Counted from the first letter of the stretch, positions 34,426 through 43,791 are shown. The stretch is DNA of 64,000 bases from Enterococcus montenegrensis (GCF_029983095.1 NZ_CP120467.1:2588501-2652500), one strand, 5' to 3'. The notes: generated from the letters alone by a model not told the origin. Program-made: numbers and translations.

Positions 34426-36429
34426 CTACTCCATTACCTCAACTTCACCAATTTTAGTTTGTTGGGCAATCTCACCGGTTTTATTTAAGGTGAAGCCGGC
34501 GATTTTTTCAGTGTTGGTAAAGGCAACGACGACGTCTGTTTTTTTACCTGCCGCTAATACTTCCTCTAAATTCATAAGTGATAATAATGTATCCGGCGTA
34601 ACGGTATCGCCAACTTTAACTAACACCTCAAATGGTGCGCCTTTCAATTCCACAGTGTCTAAGCCCATGTGAACTAAAACTTCAGCACCTCCTGGCGTTT
34701 TAATGCCAATTGCGTGTTTTGTTTCAAAAATACTCATGACTTTACCATGCACTGGCGCATAAATTTCTTGTGCCTTAGGTTTAACGGCAAAACCGTCACC
34801 CATCATTTTTTGCGAAAAGACTGGATCTGATACCTGACCGATAGCGATAACTTCCCCTTCTACCGGAGCAAAAATATCTTCTTTTGTCACAACTCCCGGA
34901 GCGTTATCTGAAACACTGGCTCCTTCAGCTGGATGAGTCACGCTAACAGCTGCTCCGCCAGCAGTTGCCATAGCAAAGCCGCTTTCGTCTAATTGTGGTT
35001 CCAATTTATTCAAAACTTTAACCTTACGGAAGACAAAGGTCATTACAAAAGTAATTACCATTGTAACCAGCATGGAAATAAATACCATTGGATAATTTTC
35101 AATCTTAAAGGACAAGAAGCCTGGTAGACCGCCGACCCCAATTCCCAAAGCACGAGTATTGGTAATGGTAATCAACATGCCTCCAATTGCAGAACCCACC
35201 ATGGCAGCTACAAATGGATAGACATACTTCAAGTTAATCCCAAACATTGCCGGTTCTGTTACCCCAAGGTAAGCAGAAATAGTTGCCGGGACAGAAATTT
35301 GTTCTTCTTTTTTGTTGCCGCGATGTTGGAAGTAAACAGCTAATACTGCTGTACCTTGCGCAATATTGGATAACATAATCATTGGCCATAAGTTTGTTGA
35401 TCCAAAATCAGCTACTAATTGTGAATCGATGGCTAATGTGGTGTGGTGCAGCCCGGTAATAACCAACGGCGCATACAAACCACCAAAGACTAAACTGAAC
35501 AACCAGCTGAAAGATGAAGATAGACCAGCGTTTACAACGTAAGAGATTCCTGAACCAATCTGCCAGCCAATTGGGCCTAAAATCATATGTGCAGCCAAAA
35601 TTGTTGGTAATAATGAAAACAGCGGTACAAAAATCATCGAAACTGCTTCTGGAATGTGTTTTCTAAAGAAGCGTTCCAAGTAAACCAACATGAAACCAGC
35701 CAACATTGCTGGAATCACTTGCGCTTGATACCCGATTTTTTCAATGGTGAAAAAACCAAAATCCCACGTCCAATTTTTAGCGATATCAGCAGCACTCGTA
35801 CCATTTACAGCATAAGCATTTAATAATTGCGGAGAAACTAATGTAATCCCTAAAACAATCCCTAAAATTTGTGTTGTTCCCATTTTACGCGTAATTGACC
35901 ATGTGATACCCACAGGTAAGAAGTGGAAAATTGCTTCACAAGGCAGCCACAAGAAACCATTAACACCATTCCAAAAAACAGATGATTGTGTAATCGTTTG
36001 ACCACCCAGCATCTCTAGGGGCACACCTTCTAAAAAGTTACGGAAACCTAGCATCAAACCACCAACGATAATGGCCGGTAATAATGGCGTAAATATTTCT
36101 GCCAAAACGCCAATTAAGCGTTGTGCAATGTTTTGATTTTGTTTAGCCGCAGCTTTACTAGCCTCTTTTGAAACGCCTTCAATTCCTGATACTGCTGAAA
36201 AATCATTGTAAAAATCTGGCACTTCATTGCCGATGATAACTTGAAATTGTCCAGCGTTTGTAAATGTGCCTTTGACACTCGACAAATCTTCAATGGCCGG
36301 TACATTTGCTTTACTATCATCATTTAAAACAAAGCGCATCCGTGTAACACAGTGGGTAACTGCAGCGATATTTTCTTTACCGCCTAATTCTTTCAACAAT
36401 TGCTCAGCATCTTGTTGGAATTTTCCCAT
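34426..36429 (-). CDS. treP: Trehalose-specific PTS EIIBCA
   Basis: This 667-residue permease phosphorylates trehalose to trehalose 6-phosphate during uptake. The EIIB domain has Cys27 in VTHCVTRMRF; EIIC (about 100-460) has GLHHTTLAID and GVTEPAMFGINL; the C-terminal EIIA domain has KHAIGIKT and the active His587 in VLVHMGLDTVELKG. Its own EIIA domain means it does not depend on another permease's EIIA. The start is ATG 36429 with AAAGGGG; earlier in-frame ATGs lack a site. It is divergent from trePP. Substrate is inferred from TreR and the phosphorylase nearby; a maltose permease has similar domains. Confidence 0.9.
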   Translation of the reverse strand: MGKFQQDAEQLLKELGGKENIAAVTHCVTRMRFVLNDDSKANVPAIEDLSSVKGTFTNAGQFQVIIGNEVPDFYNDFSAVSGIEGVSKEASKAAAKQNQNIAQRLIGVLAEIFTPLLPAIIVGGLMLGFRNFLEGVPLEMLGGQTITQSSVFWNGVNGFLWLPCEAIFHFLPVGITWSITRKMGTTQILGIVLGITLVSPQLLNAYAVNGTSAADIAKNWTWDFGFFTIEKIGYQAQVIPAMLAGFMLVYLERFFRKHIPEAVSMIFVPLFSLLPTILAAHMILGPIGWQIGSGISYVVNAGLSSSFSWLFSLVFGGLYAPLVITGLHHTTLAIDSQLVADFGSTNLWPMIMLSNIAQGTAVLAVYFQHRGNKKEEQISVPATISAYLGVTEPAMFGINLKYVYPFVAAMVGSAIGGMLITITNTRALGIGVGGLPGFLSFKIENYPMVFISMLVTMVITFVMTFVFRKVKVLNKLEPQLDESGFAMATAGGAAVSVTHPAEGASVSDNAPGVVTKEDIFAPVEGEVIAIGQVSDPVFSQKMMGDGFAVKPKAQEIYAPVHGKVMSIFETKHAIGIKTPGGAEVLVHMGLDTVELKGAPFEVLVKVGDTVTPDTLLSLMNLEEVLAAGKKTDVVVAFTNTEKIAGFTLNKTGEIAQQTKIGEVEVME

Positions 36430-36455
36430 TGTTAAAACCCCTTTCATTTTTAAAA

Positions 36456-36469
36456 CTTGTATATATAAG
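36456..36469. promoter_or_regulatory. TreR operator at the treP promoter
   Basis: CTTGTATATATAAG is a near-perfect palindrome of the TTGTATATACAA type recognised by Bacillus TreR. It lies just downstream of the treP transcription start. Confidence 0.75.
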
Positions 36470-36485
36470 TTCATCAACTAAAGCA

Positions 36486-36514
36486 ATCATACCTTGCATA
36501 CCATTTTTTTGCAA
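36486..36514 (-). promoter_or_regulatory. treP promoter
   Basis: On the minus strand TTGCAA (-35, 36509-36514), a 17-base spacer and TATGAT (-10, 36486-36491). A TreR palindrome follows and a cre site overlaps the -35. Confidence 0.75.
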
Positions 36515-36523
36515 GCGTTTTAT
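36509..36523. promoter_or_regulatory. cre (CcpA) site at treP
   Basis: TTGCAAGCGTTTTAT fits the cre consensus WTGNAANCGNWNNCW except one base. It covers the -35 of treP, so CcpA binding would block transcription. Confidence 0.65.
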
Positions 36524-36663
36524 TAACAAAAAACGTAATTTTCTCATTTTAAAAAATTACTTACCTTATATAAAGCGTGAAATTATCACACTTTAAAATA
36601 GCAATTTTTTCAATTTCAAATTCCACTGTTATTATCATTATATTTTAAATTTACTTTTAACAG

Positions 36664-36692
36664 TTGAAATCGTTATCAACTTGTCTTATAAT
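36664..36692 (+). promoter_or_regulatory. trePP-pgmB promoter with overlapping cre site
   Basis: TTGAAA (36664-36669), 17 bases, TATAAT (36687-36692): a near-ideal vegetative promoter. TTGAAATCGTTATCA (36664-36678) matches the cre consensus WTGNAANCGNWNNCW at every position, so CcpA should repress it. A TreR palindrome lies right after the -10. Confidence 0.88.
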
Positions 36693-36699
36693 TAAGCTA

Positions 36700-36713
36700 C
36701 ATGTATAGACAAG
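36700..36713. promoter_or_regulatory. TreR operator at the trePP promoter
   Basis: Its complement CTTGTCTATACATG shares CTTGTNTATANA with the treP operator. It starts 8 bases after the -10, an ideal place for repression. Confidence 0.75.
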
Positions 36714-36732
36714 TATCAGAGAGGAGCATTTT

Positions 36733-39360
36733 ATGAAGCTGGCAGAAATAAATACACACAAAAAGAATTGGCAAGTGACTTTACCAACAGAAACACTGAC
36801 TGTAACAGGAACTGTCAACGAAAAAGCGCAGCAATTAGTCGCTATCCTGACTGACACAGCAATAAATGGTGGAATGATCACAGGAGATGAGGTCATACTA
36901 GATCAACCTGATGGCATTTTCGAACTAAGTCAGTGGTTAACAGAAAAACTAAATTTACCTTTTGTTTTAGCAACAGATAATTTTACTAAAGCTGCCGAAG
37001 ACTTAAAATGGCAAGTGACTTATCACGGCTATCGTCCAGGAAAAGACGAATATTCGGTTGAATCACTTTTAACGGTCGGCAATGGATTTATGGGATTGCG
37101 GGGAACCATGCCGGAAATGGAAATTAGCGATGACCACTACCCTGCTACTTATTTAGCCAGCCTATATAACACTGCAGCTTCGATCGTGGCAGATCAGACA
37201 ATTTATAACGAAGATTTTGTAAATGCACCCAACTTGCAGAAAATTTACTTGATTGTTGACGATGAAAAAATTGCTTTTGAAAAAGATCAAATCAAAAAAT
37301 TAACGCGAACATTGCATATGAAAACCGGTCTATTTACCGCTAATGCCATCGTGACCACAAAGTCTGGTAAAGATATTGCCATCAAAGTCAAAAAAATCGC
37401 CAACATGGAACATACAGCGCAATACAGCATCCATTATGCTTTTATGCCGCTAAACTTTTCTGGTACTGTCACGGTCGTAACAGAAGCAGATGGCGACGTC
37501 TATAACTACAATGTCGCCCGTTACCGCAGTTTAACCAAAGACCATTTGGATATTACGGGACTTCACGCAACAGGCAAAAAAGCCCTCTTAGTGGCTAAAA
37601 CAAAAGCTTCTGAGATTACAGTCACCAAGTATTCTGAACTTTTCAGTGATACCCTTGATTTAACGCAATTGGAAAATACGCAGACAGATAAAGTGATCCG
37701 TCAAAAAATTACCTTTTCTGCTGCCAAAAATACTTGGTACAGCTTAGACAAAACCGTAAGTGTGGCCCAACGCCGTAAAGAAGAGTCCCCTTTTGAAATT
37801 GATCTGAATACAATTACGCTACCTGATTTTAAAACCAGTGCAGCGCAATCAGCTATCGCTTGGCAAATTTTGTGGGACAAAGCAGCCATTACAGTCAGCG
37901 GGGATTTAATGAGCCAAAAATTATTAAATCTCCACACGTATCACCTGCTCTGTTCCGCGTCACCTAATGGAAATAAAGGCTTAGATGCTTCAATTACCGC
38001 ACGGGGATTACACGGAGAAGCTTATCGCGGTCATATTTTTTGGGATGAATTATTTATTTTACCGTTTTATATTATTCATTTTCCAAAAACAGCGCGAGAA
38101 ATTCTGTTATACCGTTACCGTCGGTTAAAAGCAGCTAAAATCGATGCCAAAAAAGCGGGCTATAAAGGGGCCATGTTCCCATGGCAGTCTGGTTTAGAGG
38201 GTACTGAACAATCACAAGAACTACACTTGAATCCGATCAGCGGCAAATGGAAAGAAGATCACAGTCGCCTGCAACGTCACGTTTCTTTAGCTATTGCTTA
38301 TAATATTTGGCAGTACTTTAATAACGCTCAAGACGAAGATTTTATGAAGCAATACGGTTTAGAATTGATGCTAGAAATTGCTCACTTCTGGGAAAGTGCT
38401 GCAATTTGGGATGAAAAACTAGAACGCTACTCCATTGATCATGTCATGGGACCTGACGAGTTTCACGAAAGCTATCCCAATTCTGAAAAAGGCGGTCTAA
38501 AAAACAACGCCTATACGAATATGATGGTCGTTTGGCTGTTTGAAGAAATTGCACGACTACAAGAAGTTTTGCCAACCGACTTTGCGGCAACTGTCGAAAA
38601 ATCCGGCATCTCGGCTGAAACATTGCACCGAATGAAAGATATTAAAAATAAATTGGCCTTGGAAATTAACGAAGACGGGATTATTGCCCAATTTGAAGGC
38701 TACTTTAATTTAAAGGATTTAGATTGGGATTATTACCAAGAAAAATATGGCAATGTTTACCGCATGGATCGCATTTTAAACGCAGAAGGCCATTCTGCTG
38801 ACGAATACAAAGTGGCTAAGCAAGCTGACAGTTTGATGATTTTCTATAACTTTCCGCAACAAAAAGTGGATGAAATCTTACAAGACTTAAACTATGACTT
38901 GCCAGCTGATTACGTAACGAAGAATCTGGCTTATTATTTAGCACGAACTTCCCATGGTTCCACTTTATCTCGTGTCGTGCACGCACAGCTTGCGGCAATG
39001 GTTGATGACCAAGATTTGGCTTGGCAACTGTATAAAGAGGCACTTTATTCTGATTATCGCGATATTCAAGGTGGTACAACTGCCGAAGGAATTCACGCAG
39101 GTGTGATGGCGGCCACACTTTATATTCCATTAACTACTTTTGCTGGTTTGGATATTCGTCAAGAAGTCTTGAACTTAACACCAAACTTGCCAAAAGCTTG
39201 GGAATCCCTTTCCTATAAATTAAAAATTCGCGGTGTCCACTTTGCTATTGCCTTAACCCACAGAAAAATTATTATTACAGCTGACGAGACAATTACAATT
39301 AAAGTTTGCGGCAAACCTGTTACACTAGAGGCAGGCGTGAAAACAGCGGTTTCATATTAA
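36733..39360 (+). CDS. trePP: Trehalose 6-phosphate phosphorylase (GH65)
   Basis: The 875-residue glycoside hydrolase family 65 enzyme splits trehalose 6-phosphate with inorganic phosphate into beta-glucose 1-phosphate and glucose 6-phosphate. An N-terminal extension of about 95 residues precedes the usual beta-sandwich (YRPGKDEYSVESLLTVGNGF), then the (alpha/alpha)6 barrel with the general acid Glu576 in HVMGPDEFHE, and the phosphate site in TSHGSTLSRVVHA. It is longer than many GH65 phosphorylases because of the N-terminal part. SD GAGAGGAG precedes the ATG. GH65 also includes maltose and kojibiose phosphorylases; TreR and pgmB favour trehalose 6-phosphate. Confidence 0.85.
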   Translation: MKLAEINTHKKNWQVTLPTETLTVTGTVNEKAQQLVAILTDTAINGGMITGDEVILDQPDGIFELSQWLTEKLNLPFVLATDNFTKAAEDLKWQVTYHGYRPGKDEYSVESLLTVGNGFMGLRGTMPEMEISDDHYPATYLASLYNTAASIVADQTIYNEDFVNAPNLQKIYLIVDDEKIAFEKDQIKKLTRTLHMKTGLFTANAIVTTKSGKDIAIKVKKIANMEHTAQYSIHYAFMPLNFSGTVTVVTEADGDVYNYNVARYRSLTKDHLDITGLHATGKKALLVAKTKASEITVTKYSELFSDTLDLTQLENTQTDKVIRQKITFSAAKNTWYSLDKTVSVAQRRKEESPFEIDLNTITLPDFKTSAAQSAIAWQILWDKAAITVSGDLMSQKLLNLHTYHLLCSASPNGNKGLDASITARGLHGEAYRGHIFWDELFILPFYIIHFPKTAREILLYRYRRLKAAKIDAKKAGYKGAMFPWQSGLEGTEQSQELHLNPISGKWKEDHSRLQRHVSLAIAYNIWQYFNNAQDEDFMKQYGLELMLEIAHFWESAAIWDEKLERYSIDHVMGPDEFHESYPNSEKGGLKNNAYTNMMVVWLFEEIARLQEVLPTDFAATVEKSGISAETLHRMKDIKNKLALEINEDGIIAQFEGYFNLKDLDWDYYQEKYGNVYRMDRILNAEGHSADEYKVAKQADSLMIFYNFPQQKVDEILQDLNYDLPADYVTKNLAYYLARTSHGSTLSRVVHAQLAAMVDDQDLAWQLYKEALYSDYRDIQGGTTAEGIHAGVMAATLYIPLTTFAGLDIRQEVLNLTPNLPKAWESLSYKLKIRGVHFAIALTHRKIIITADETITIKVCGKPVTLEAGVKTAVSY

Positions 39361-39447
39361 ATAATCGTAGCTGTAGGTCATAAAACTAAAAACGGGATTT
39401 AGCCTGCAGCTTTTTACAAACAAAAAAAGGAAATGAGGAAAGTTTTT

Positions 39448-40098
39448 ATGAAAAAAGGTTTTATCTTTGATTTGGATGGCGTTATTACAGACACAGCAAA
39501 ATATCACTTTATTGCTTGGCGCGATTTAGGTGCTGAAATTGGAGTGGGCGTTGATTTAAAATTCAATGAACAGTTAAAAGGAATCAGCCGGATGGACTCT
39601 TTGGACCGCATTTTGGCCCATGGTGGCAAAGAAAACGACTTTACAATGGATCAAAAAGAAGCATTAGCCGCTAAGAAAAATACTCATTATGTTGAACTAT
39701 TGCAATCTTTAACGCCACAAGACCTATTACCAGGTGTCAAAGAATTTTTAGACGCTGCCAATGCCAAACAAATTCCCTGTGCCATTGCTTCTGCTTCCAA
39801 GAACGCACCTTTTATTTTAGAAAAATTAGGAGTGAAAGATCAATTTGCCGGTATCGTTGATCCAGCAACTTTACACAAAGGTAAACCTGATCCAGAAATT
39901 TTCATTAAAGCAGCTGAACTTTTAAATATTAAACCAGAAGAAGCAGTCGGCTTTGAAGATGCTCAAGCTGGTATTGACGGAATTAAAGCTTGTGGTATGT
40001 ACGCCGTGGGTGTTTTATCCGGTGAACCTTTACACGGCGCTGACTTGACTTGCCATGAATTAACCGAACTTAACATCGATGAGCTCTTACAAAAATAA
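39448..40098 (+). CDS. pgmB: Beta-phosphoglucomutase
   Basis: The 216-residue HAD enzyme turns the beta-glucose 1-phosphate made by the phosphorylase into glucose 6-phosphate. The start KGFIFDLDGVITDTAKYHF has the nucleophile Asp8 and acid/base Asp10; ASASKNAPFILEKLGV holds the second HAD motif, KGKPDPEIF the Lys and GFEDAQAGIDGIKACG the metal Asp pair. It follows L. lactis beta-PGM closely. An ATG at 39433 is in frame, but only ATG 39448 has a spaced GAGG. It lies 87 bases after trePP. Confidence 0.95.
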   Translation: MKKGFIFDLDGVITDTAKYHFIAWRDLGAEIGVGVDLKFNEQLKGISRMDSLDRILAHGGKENDFTMDQKEALAAKKNTHYVELLQSLTPQDLLPGVKEFLDAANAKQIPCAIASASKNAPFILEKLGVKDQFAGIVDPATLHKGKPDPEIFIKAAELLNIKPEEAVGFEDAQAGIDGIKACGMYAVGVLSGEPLHGADLTCHELTELNIDELLQK

Positions 40099-40224
40099 TG
40101 GGTGCCTATCAGCGCTGATAATTTTAGCACTTCATGAAAATATACGCCAAATCAGATAGATTTTGCGAAAGTAAGTTGCTTTTTACACAAATGCTTTTTA
40201 CAATGAGGACTGGGAGGGGACGTA

Positions 40225-40941
40225 ATGAATAAATTTCGGGAGATTTTTTTAGACTTGGAACAAAAGATTCTAAATGGTGAATATCCCCCACAATCATTGT
40301 TACCAAGTGAAAATCAACTGATTAAGGTATACAATGTCTCACGGGAAACTGTCCGCAAAGCACTAAATTTATTAAAAGATGCTGGTTATATTCAAAAAAA
40401 ACAAGGAAAAGGTTCAATCGTCTTAGACATTAACCGCTTTGACTTTCCTATTTCTGGTCTAACCAGTTTTAAAGAGCTACAAGAAGCGCAACACATTCCA
40501 AATGAAACCAAAGTTGTGGAACTAAAAAAAGTTGCCGTCTCTCCTAGCCTTAGTCAAAAAACTGACTGGCCGGTCGCAAGCGAAGCTTGGAAGCTCGTGC
40601 GACAAAGAAAAATCGACGGTGAAGTTGCGATTTTGGATCGAGACTATTTAGCCATGACTATTATTCCAGAACTACCAGTTAAAAAAGCCGAAGACTCGCT
40701 TTATGGTTATTTAGAAAATGACTTGGGGCTTGTAATCGCCTATGCACAAAAGGAGATTACCGTAGAACCTGTCGACAAAGAAATCCGCGAACTGATGGAA
40801 TTATCCATGGAAGAACAGCATGCGGTCTTTGTTCGCAGCTTAGTATTTTTGGAAGATACCCGTTGCTTTGAGTACACTGAATCCATCCACAAACTAGATA
40901 AATTTCGCTTCTTGGAATTCGCCCGGCGCCGAAAAGCTTAG
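40225..40941 (+). CDS. treR: Trehalose operon repressor, GntR/HutC family
   Basis: The 238-residue protein has a GntR winged helix (SLLPSENQLIKVYNVSRETV, KALNLLKDAGYIQKKQGKGS) and a UTRA effector domain. RFDFPISGLTSFKEL, VAILDRDYL, IAYAQKEITVEPV and the end HKLDKFRFLEFARR are shared with B. subtilis TreR, which is released from DNA by trehalose 6-phosphate. GGGAGGGG precedes the ATG. It lies 126 bases after pgmB, on the same strand, and may have its own promoter. The two palindromes between treP and trePP are its likely targets. Confidence 0.94.
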   Translation: MNKFREIFLDLEQKILNGEYPPQSLLPSENQLIKVYNVSRETVRKALNLLKDAGYIQKKQGKGSIVLDINRFDFPISGLTSFKELQEAQHIPNETKVVELKKVAVSPSLSQKTDWPVASEAWKLVRQRKIDGEVAILDRDYLAMTIIPELPVKKAEDSLYGYLENDLGLVIAYAQKEITVEPVDKEIRELMELSMEEQHAVFVRSLVFLEDTRCFEYTESIHKLDKFRFLEFARRRKA

Positions 40942-40950
40942 TGAAATTAA

Positions 40951-40991
40951 AGAATCGCAATAACTTCTAATAGCTGAGTTATTGCGATTCT
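40951..40991 (+). terminator. Terminator of treR
   Basis: AGAATCGCAATAACT pairs perfectly with AGTTATTGCGATTCT, followed by TTCTTT. It could also serve the nucleoside hydrolase gene coming from the other side. Confidence 0.9.
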
Positions 40992-41037
40992 TTCTTTATA
41001 ATCTATGAAGAAGTTCCCCTATCTTTTTTTCTAATAT

Positions 41038-41985
41038 CTAACTACTTAATACTTCTGTTAATTTCCGCGAAATCTTACTTTCATAATATTTTACATCCAA
41101 ATCAAGTACTACTGAACAATTCCGTTGCTTATTGAATTCCATTCTTTCACAATCCATGACTATCCGTCCCAGTTGATCCTCTTCTAGTAGTACTTTAAGT
41201 TTCAGTGGCACCTTATATATTCTAGAATTATCTAAAGCGATTGCTACTGCTAAAGGATCATGCAAGGCACATCCAGCCGCTTCACTGTTAACAAATTCGT
41301 GTGCAGAAATATAATAATCAACAAGGTGGTAAAATAACTGTTGATTGCGAGTTCCAAATTTCCAATCAGAGACATCATCTCGGGTTAGGAGGGTCCGTAA
41401 TGAAACATCTAATCCAACTAATAGGAGTGGAATATTACTATCCAAGATTTTTTTCGCAGCATGAGCATCATGAAAAAAATTTGCCTCAGCCACCCTACTT
41501 ACATTTCCTTGAACAACTAAAGCTCCACCCATTATCACTAATTCCTTAATCCCCTCAATCGCAACAGAATCTATGTCTAATGCTTTGGATATGTTCGTTA
41601 GTGGACCAGTTGCAATAACTGTCAAATTATCGCCATACTTTCGTGCTGAATTAATAATAAACTCTGCCGCCGATTGCGTATTATCTTGTCGAACTATCTC
41701 ACCTAAAGAAATATCTGCTACACCATTGCTACCATGAAAAATTTTACTGCCCCTTTTTTGTATATAGTGATCTTCAGCAATCGCACAATCACTACCTTTA
41801 AATACTGGAATCGAACTTAGCTCCAACATTTCTAATATATTTACGGTATTCATTGTTGCAGACTCTAAACTTGTATTACCAAAAACAGTAGTTATACCCA
41901 GGATGTCTTTTTTCACTTCGCTAATTAAGTAGGCCAATGCCAATGCATCATCAATTCCTGTATCAATATCTAAAATATACTTCAT
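41038..41985 (-). CDS. Inosine/uridine-preferring nucleoside hydrolase
   Basis: The 315-residue protein belongs to the IUNH family, which cuts nucleosides to base and ribose. The calcium site DIDTGIDDALAL is at residues 6-17, VIATGPLTNIS and KELVIMGGA are present, and the catalytic/ligand region is CALHDPLAVAIAL near residue 240. GTG 41994 is in frame but ATG 41985 has AGGTGG at better spacing. It is the last gene of a four-gene group with two membrane proteins and a GNAT, 10 bases after the first of these. The pairing suggests uptake and cleavage of nucleosides. Confidence 0.92.
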   Translation of the reverse strand: MKYILDIDTGIDDALALAYLISEVKKDILGITTVFGNTSLESATMNTVNILEMLELSSIPVFKGSDCAIAEDHYIQKRGSKIFHGSNGVADISLGEIVRQDNTQSAAEFIINSARKYGDNLTVIATGPLTNISKALDIDSVAIEGIKELVIMGGALVVQGNVSRVAEANFFHDAHAAKKILDSNIPLLLVGLDVSLRTLLTRDDVSDWKFGTRNQQLFYHLVDYYISAHEFVNSEAAGCALHDPLAVAIALDNSRIYKVPLKLKVLLEEDQLGRIVMDCERMEFNKQRNCSVVLDLDVKYYESKISRKLTEVLSS

Positions 41986-41995
41986 AAGCTCCACC

Positions 41996-42478
41996 TTATC
42001 CCACTATCATTAATCCCAGCTGAGCCAATATTACTCGACCAACATAGCTACCTATAAATACAAAACTTGCTACAATAATATATTTCCAAGAATTTTTACC
42101 TAAATCTCCCAGACTATTAGCAACAGAAATACCAGCAAATGCTAAGACTGGTGTAGTAATTGCAAGAAAATCCACTTTTCCAATTATTTCAATAAAAAAA
42201 TCAGAACCCAGACAAAACACCAACGAAATAATTGATACCCATCCTAACACTGGAAATTCTGCTAATATTTTTATTTTAGTCTTCTTCATCGCCTGGGCAA
42301 AAATCATTCCTAAAAAAGCAAACGACACTAGGACCAATACGCCAATAATAGTATCTAAATTTACTGGTAAAGATTCTGGATTCTTCATAAACTTTATTTG
42401 CTGTGTAAAGAGTATTAATCCCGCTCCTAAAAGGAGGATCTTTAGATTGCTTAGTTGTGATTTACATATCTCATTCAT
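41996..42478 (-). CDS. Membrane protein of unknown function, partner of the DUF3100 protein
   Basis: This 160-residue protein has four or five hydrophobic helices (about 13-28, 45-63, 72-95, 105-122, 132-155). I do not recognise a family. GGAGG precedes the ATG at 42478, which overlaps the end of the upstream membrane-protein gene (ATGAATGA), so the two are translationally coupled and probably form one complex. The next gene is the nucleoside hydrolase. A role in transport is inferred only from this context. Confidence 0.75.
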   Translation of the reverse strand: MNEICKSQLSNLKILLLGAGLILFTQQIKFMKNPESLPVNLDTIIGVLVLVSFAFLGMIFAQAMKKTKIKILAEFPVLGWVSIISLVFCLGSDFFIEIIGKVDFLAITTPVLAFAGISVANSLGDLGKNSWKYIIVASFVFIGSYVGRVILAQLGLMIVG

Positions 42479-43289
42479 TGTTGACACCTCCAAGAGGAAT
42501 ATTTATCGCGTTTTCCTTAGTTAATAAATTGAATATAACGTTCATTAATGGAATTGATAAAAATACCATTATATATGTGCCCATAAAACTTGTAATTAGT
42601 TGACTAGCAGCTGCATAAGAAAAAATGGTTTCAGCGTGATTTGGATATAACGGTATTAGAGAACTTGATGCAGCAGTCATCATACTTGCTGAACCTAATC
42701 CCGTTCCAATCGCTAATGCACGGTAATCAAAGCCAAGAATATTAATAACCGGTGGAATAAAACTAAAAATAATTGAACCAAACAGCGTGCCAACTAAATA
42801 AATGGATAAAACACCTCGACCTTCGGGGCTGTTCAAACTAAACTTTTCTGAAATATAAGCTAATTCCCCTTCGCGACCAATTCCCAGTGTTGCACCGATT
42901 GATTCTCTTTTTAGTCCCAACAATAACGCAATTGGTAATCCTAATAGAACCGTTCCGATATTTCCTATTGCCTGAAGAATAAAGACCCAGCCCAACTGGA
43001 AAATTTCATTTAATTTTGGCGCAACATCTGCACCATAGCGTGCCATCAACGGTAGCATAATGAAAATCATATTAGTTCCAGCAAATTCTATATTTCCTGT
43101 TGTATAAATTTTTTGCAAAAGACCTCGACGAAGCAATTTTGTTCCTAAAATCATCGTTAACAAAACAGCAAATGCTAGTGGCAATATGCTGACATGAAAT
43201 GATCCTACCGCGAAACTTTTCACTCCTATGAATTCAGCAACGACAATAATACAAAGAACGTAAATTAGAAAACTTATTTTTTCTTTCAT
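42471..43289 (-). CDS. DUF3100-type membrane protein
   Basis: The 272-residue protein has about eight hydrophobic helices. LGLKRESIGATLGIGREGELAYI and GTGLGSASMMTAASSSLI are strongly patterned loops like those of DUF3100 membrane proteins. Their function is not known, but the re-entrant-looking Gly/Ser loop resembles those of secondary transporters. GGAGG precedes ATG 43289. It sits between a GNAT and a smaller membrane protein, upstream of a nucleoside hydrolase, so nucleoside or base transport is a reasonable guess. Confidence 0.7.
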   Translation of the reverse strand: MKEKISFLIYVLCIIVVAEFIGVKSFAVGSFHVSILPLAFAVLLTMILGTKLLRRGLLQKIYTTGNIEFAGTNMIFIMLPLMARYGADVAPKLNEIFQLGWVFILQAIGNIGTVLLGLPIALLLGLKRESIGATLGIGREGELAYISEKFSLNSPEGRGVLSIYLVGTLFGSIIFSFIPPVINILGFDYRALAIGTGLGSASMMTAASSSLIPLYPNHAETIFSYAAASQLITSFMGTYIMVFLSIPLMNVIFNLLTKENAINIPLGGVNNE

Positions 43290-43304
43290 CAAATATCCTC
43301 CCCA

Positions 43305-43724
43305 TCACTGATATATTTCCATTAAAACATGCTCTTTTCCATAGTATTGCAATACATTTCCAATCTCTTGAAATCCTAGATTTTCATAAAAAATTTTTTT
43401 ATCTAATTGACTGCACAAAATAACTTTGTTGATTCCCTTTAAATGAAAATACTTCATACTAAATTTTATTAGTTCTTTCCCAAATCCTTTTTTTCTAAAA
43501 TTAGGTGAAATGCACACGCGCTCTATTTGCATCGTTTTAGAATTTATTTTCTTTCCACGACAGCATCCTATCAAAACATTCTCAAGCAATACTATAAAAT
43601 GAATGGCGACAGAATCTTGTCGGTCACATACGTCAAAATCTTTTAGACCTTGTTCATTTAAGAATATCTGATTTCTTATTTTAACTATTTCATCCCAATA
43701 TTCAGTAGTTTGGTCATATTTCAA
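43305..43724 (-). CDS. GNAT-family acetyltransferase (start uncertain)
   Basis: About 139 residues with a GNAT fold: VKIRNQIFLNEQGL near the start, then IERVCISPNFRKKGFGKELI with the acetyl-CoA loop (RxxGxGxxL variant), and KKIFYENLGFQEIGN at the end, as in YjcF/ElaA-type N-acyltransferases. The only conventional start is TTG 43724, 22 bases from a very good AAGGAGG (43747-43753). The codons at proper distance from that site are AUA (43737-43739, 43740-43742). The real start is therefore either non-standard or was lost by mutation. It leads the nucleoside group; its substrate is unknown. Confidence 0.7.
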   Translation of the reverse strand: MKYDQTTEYWDEIVKIRNQIFLNEQGLKDFDVCDRQDSVAIHFIVLLENVLIGCCRGKKINSKTMQIERVCISPNFRKKGFGKELIKFSMKYFHLKGINKVILCSQLDKKIFYENLGFQEIGNVLQYYGKEHVLMEIYQ

Positions 43725-43791
43725 TACTAAATATTCTATTATTCTTCCTCCTTATCAATAGATAATTTAATACACTAAATTCTCAAGAATA

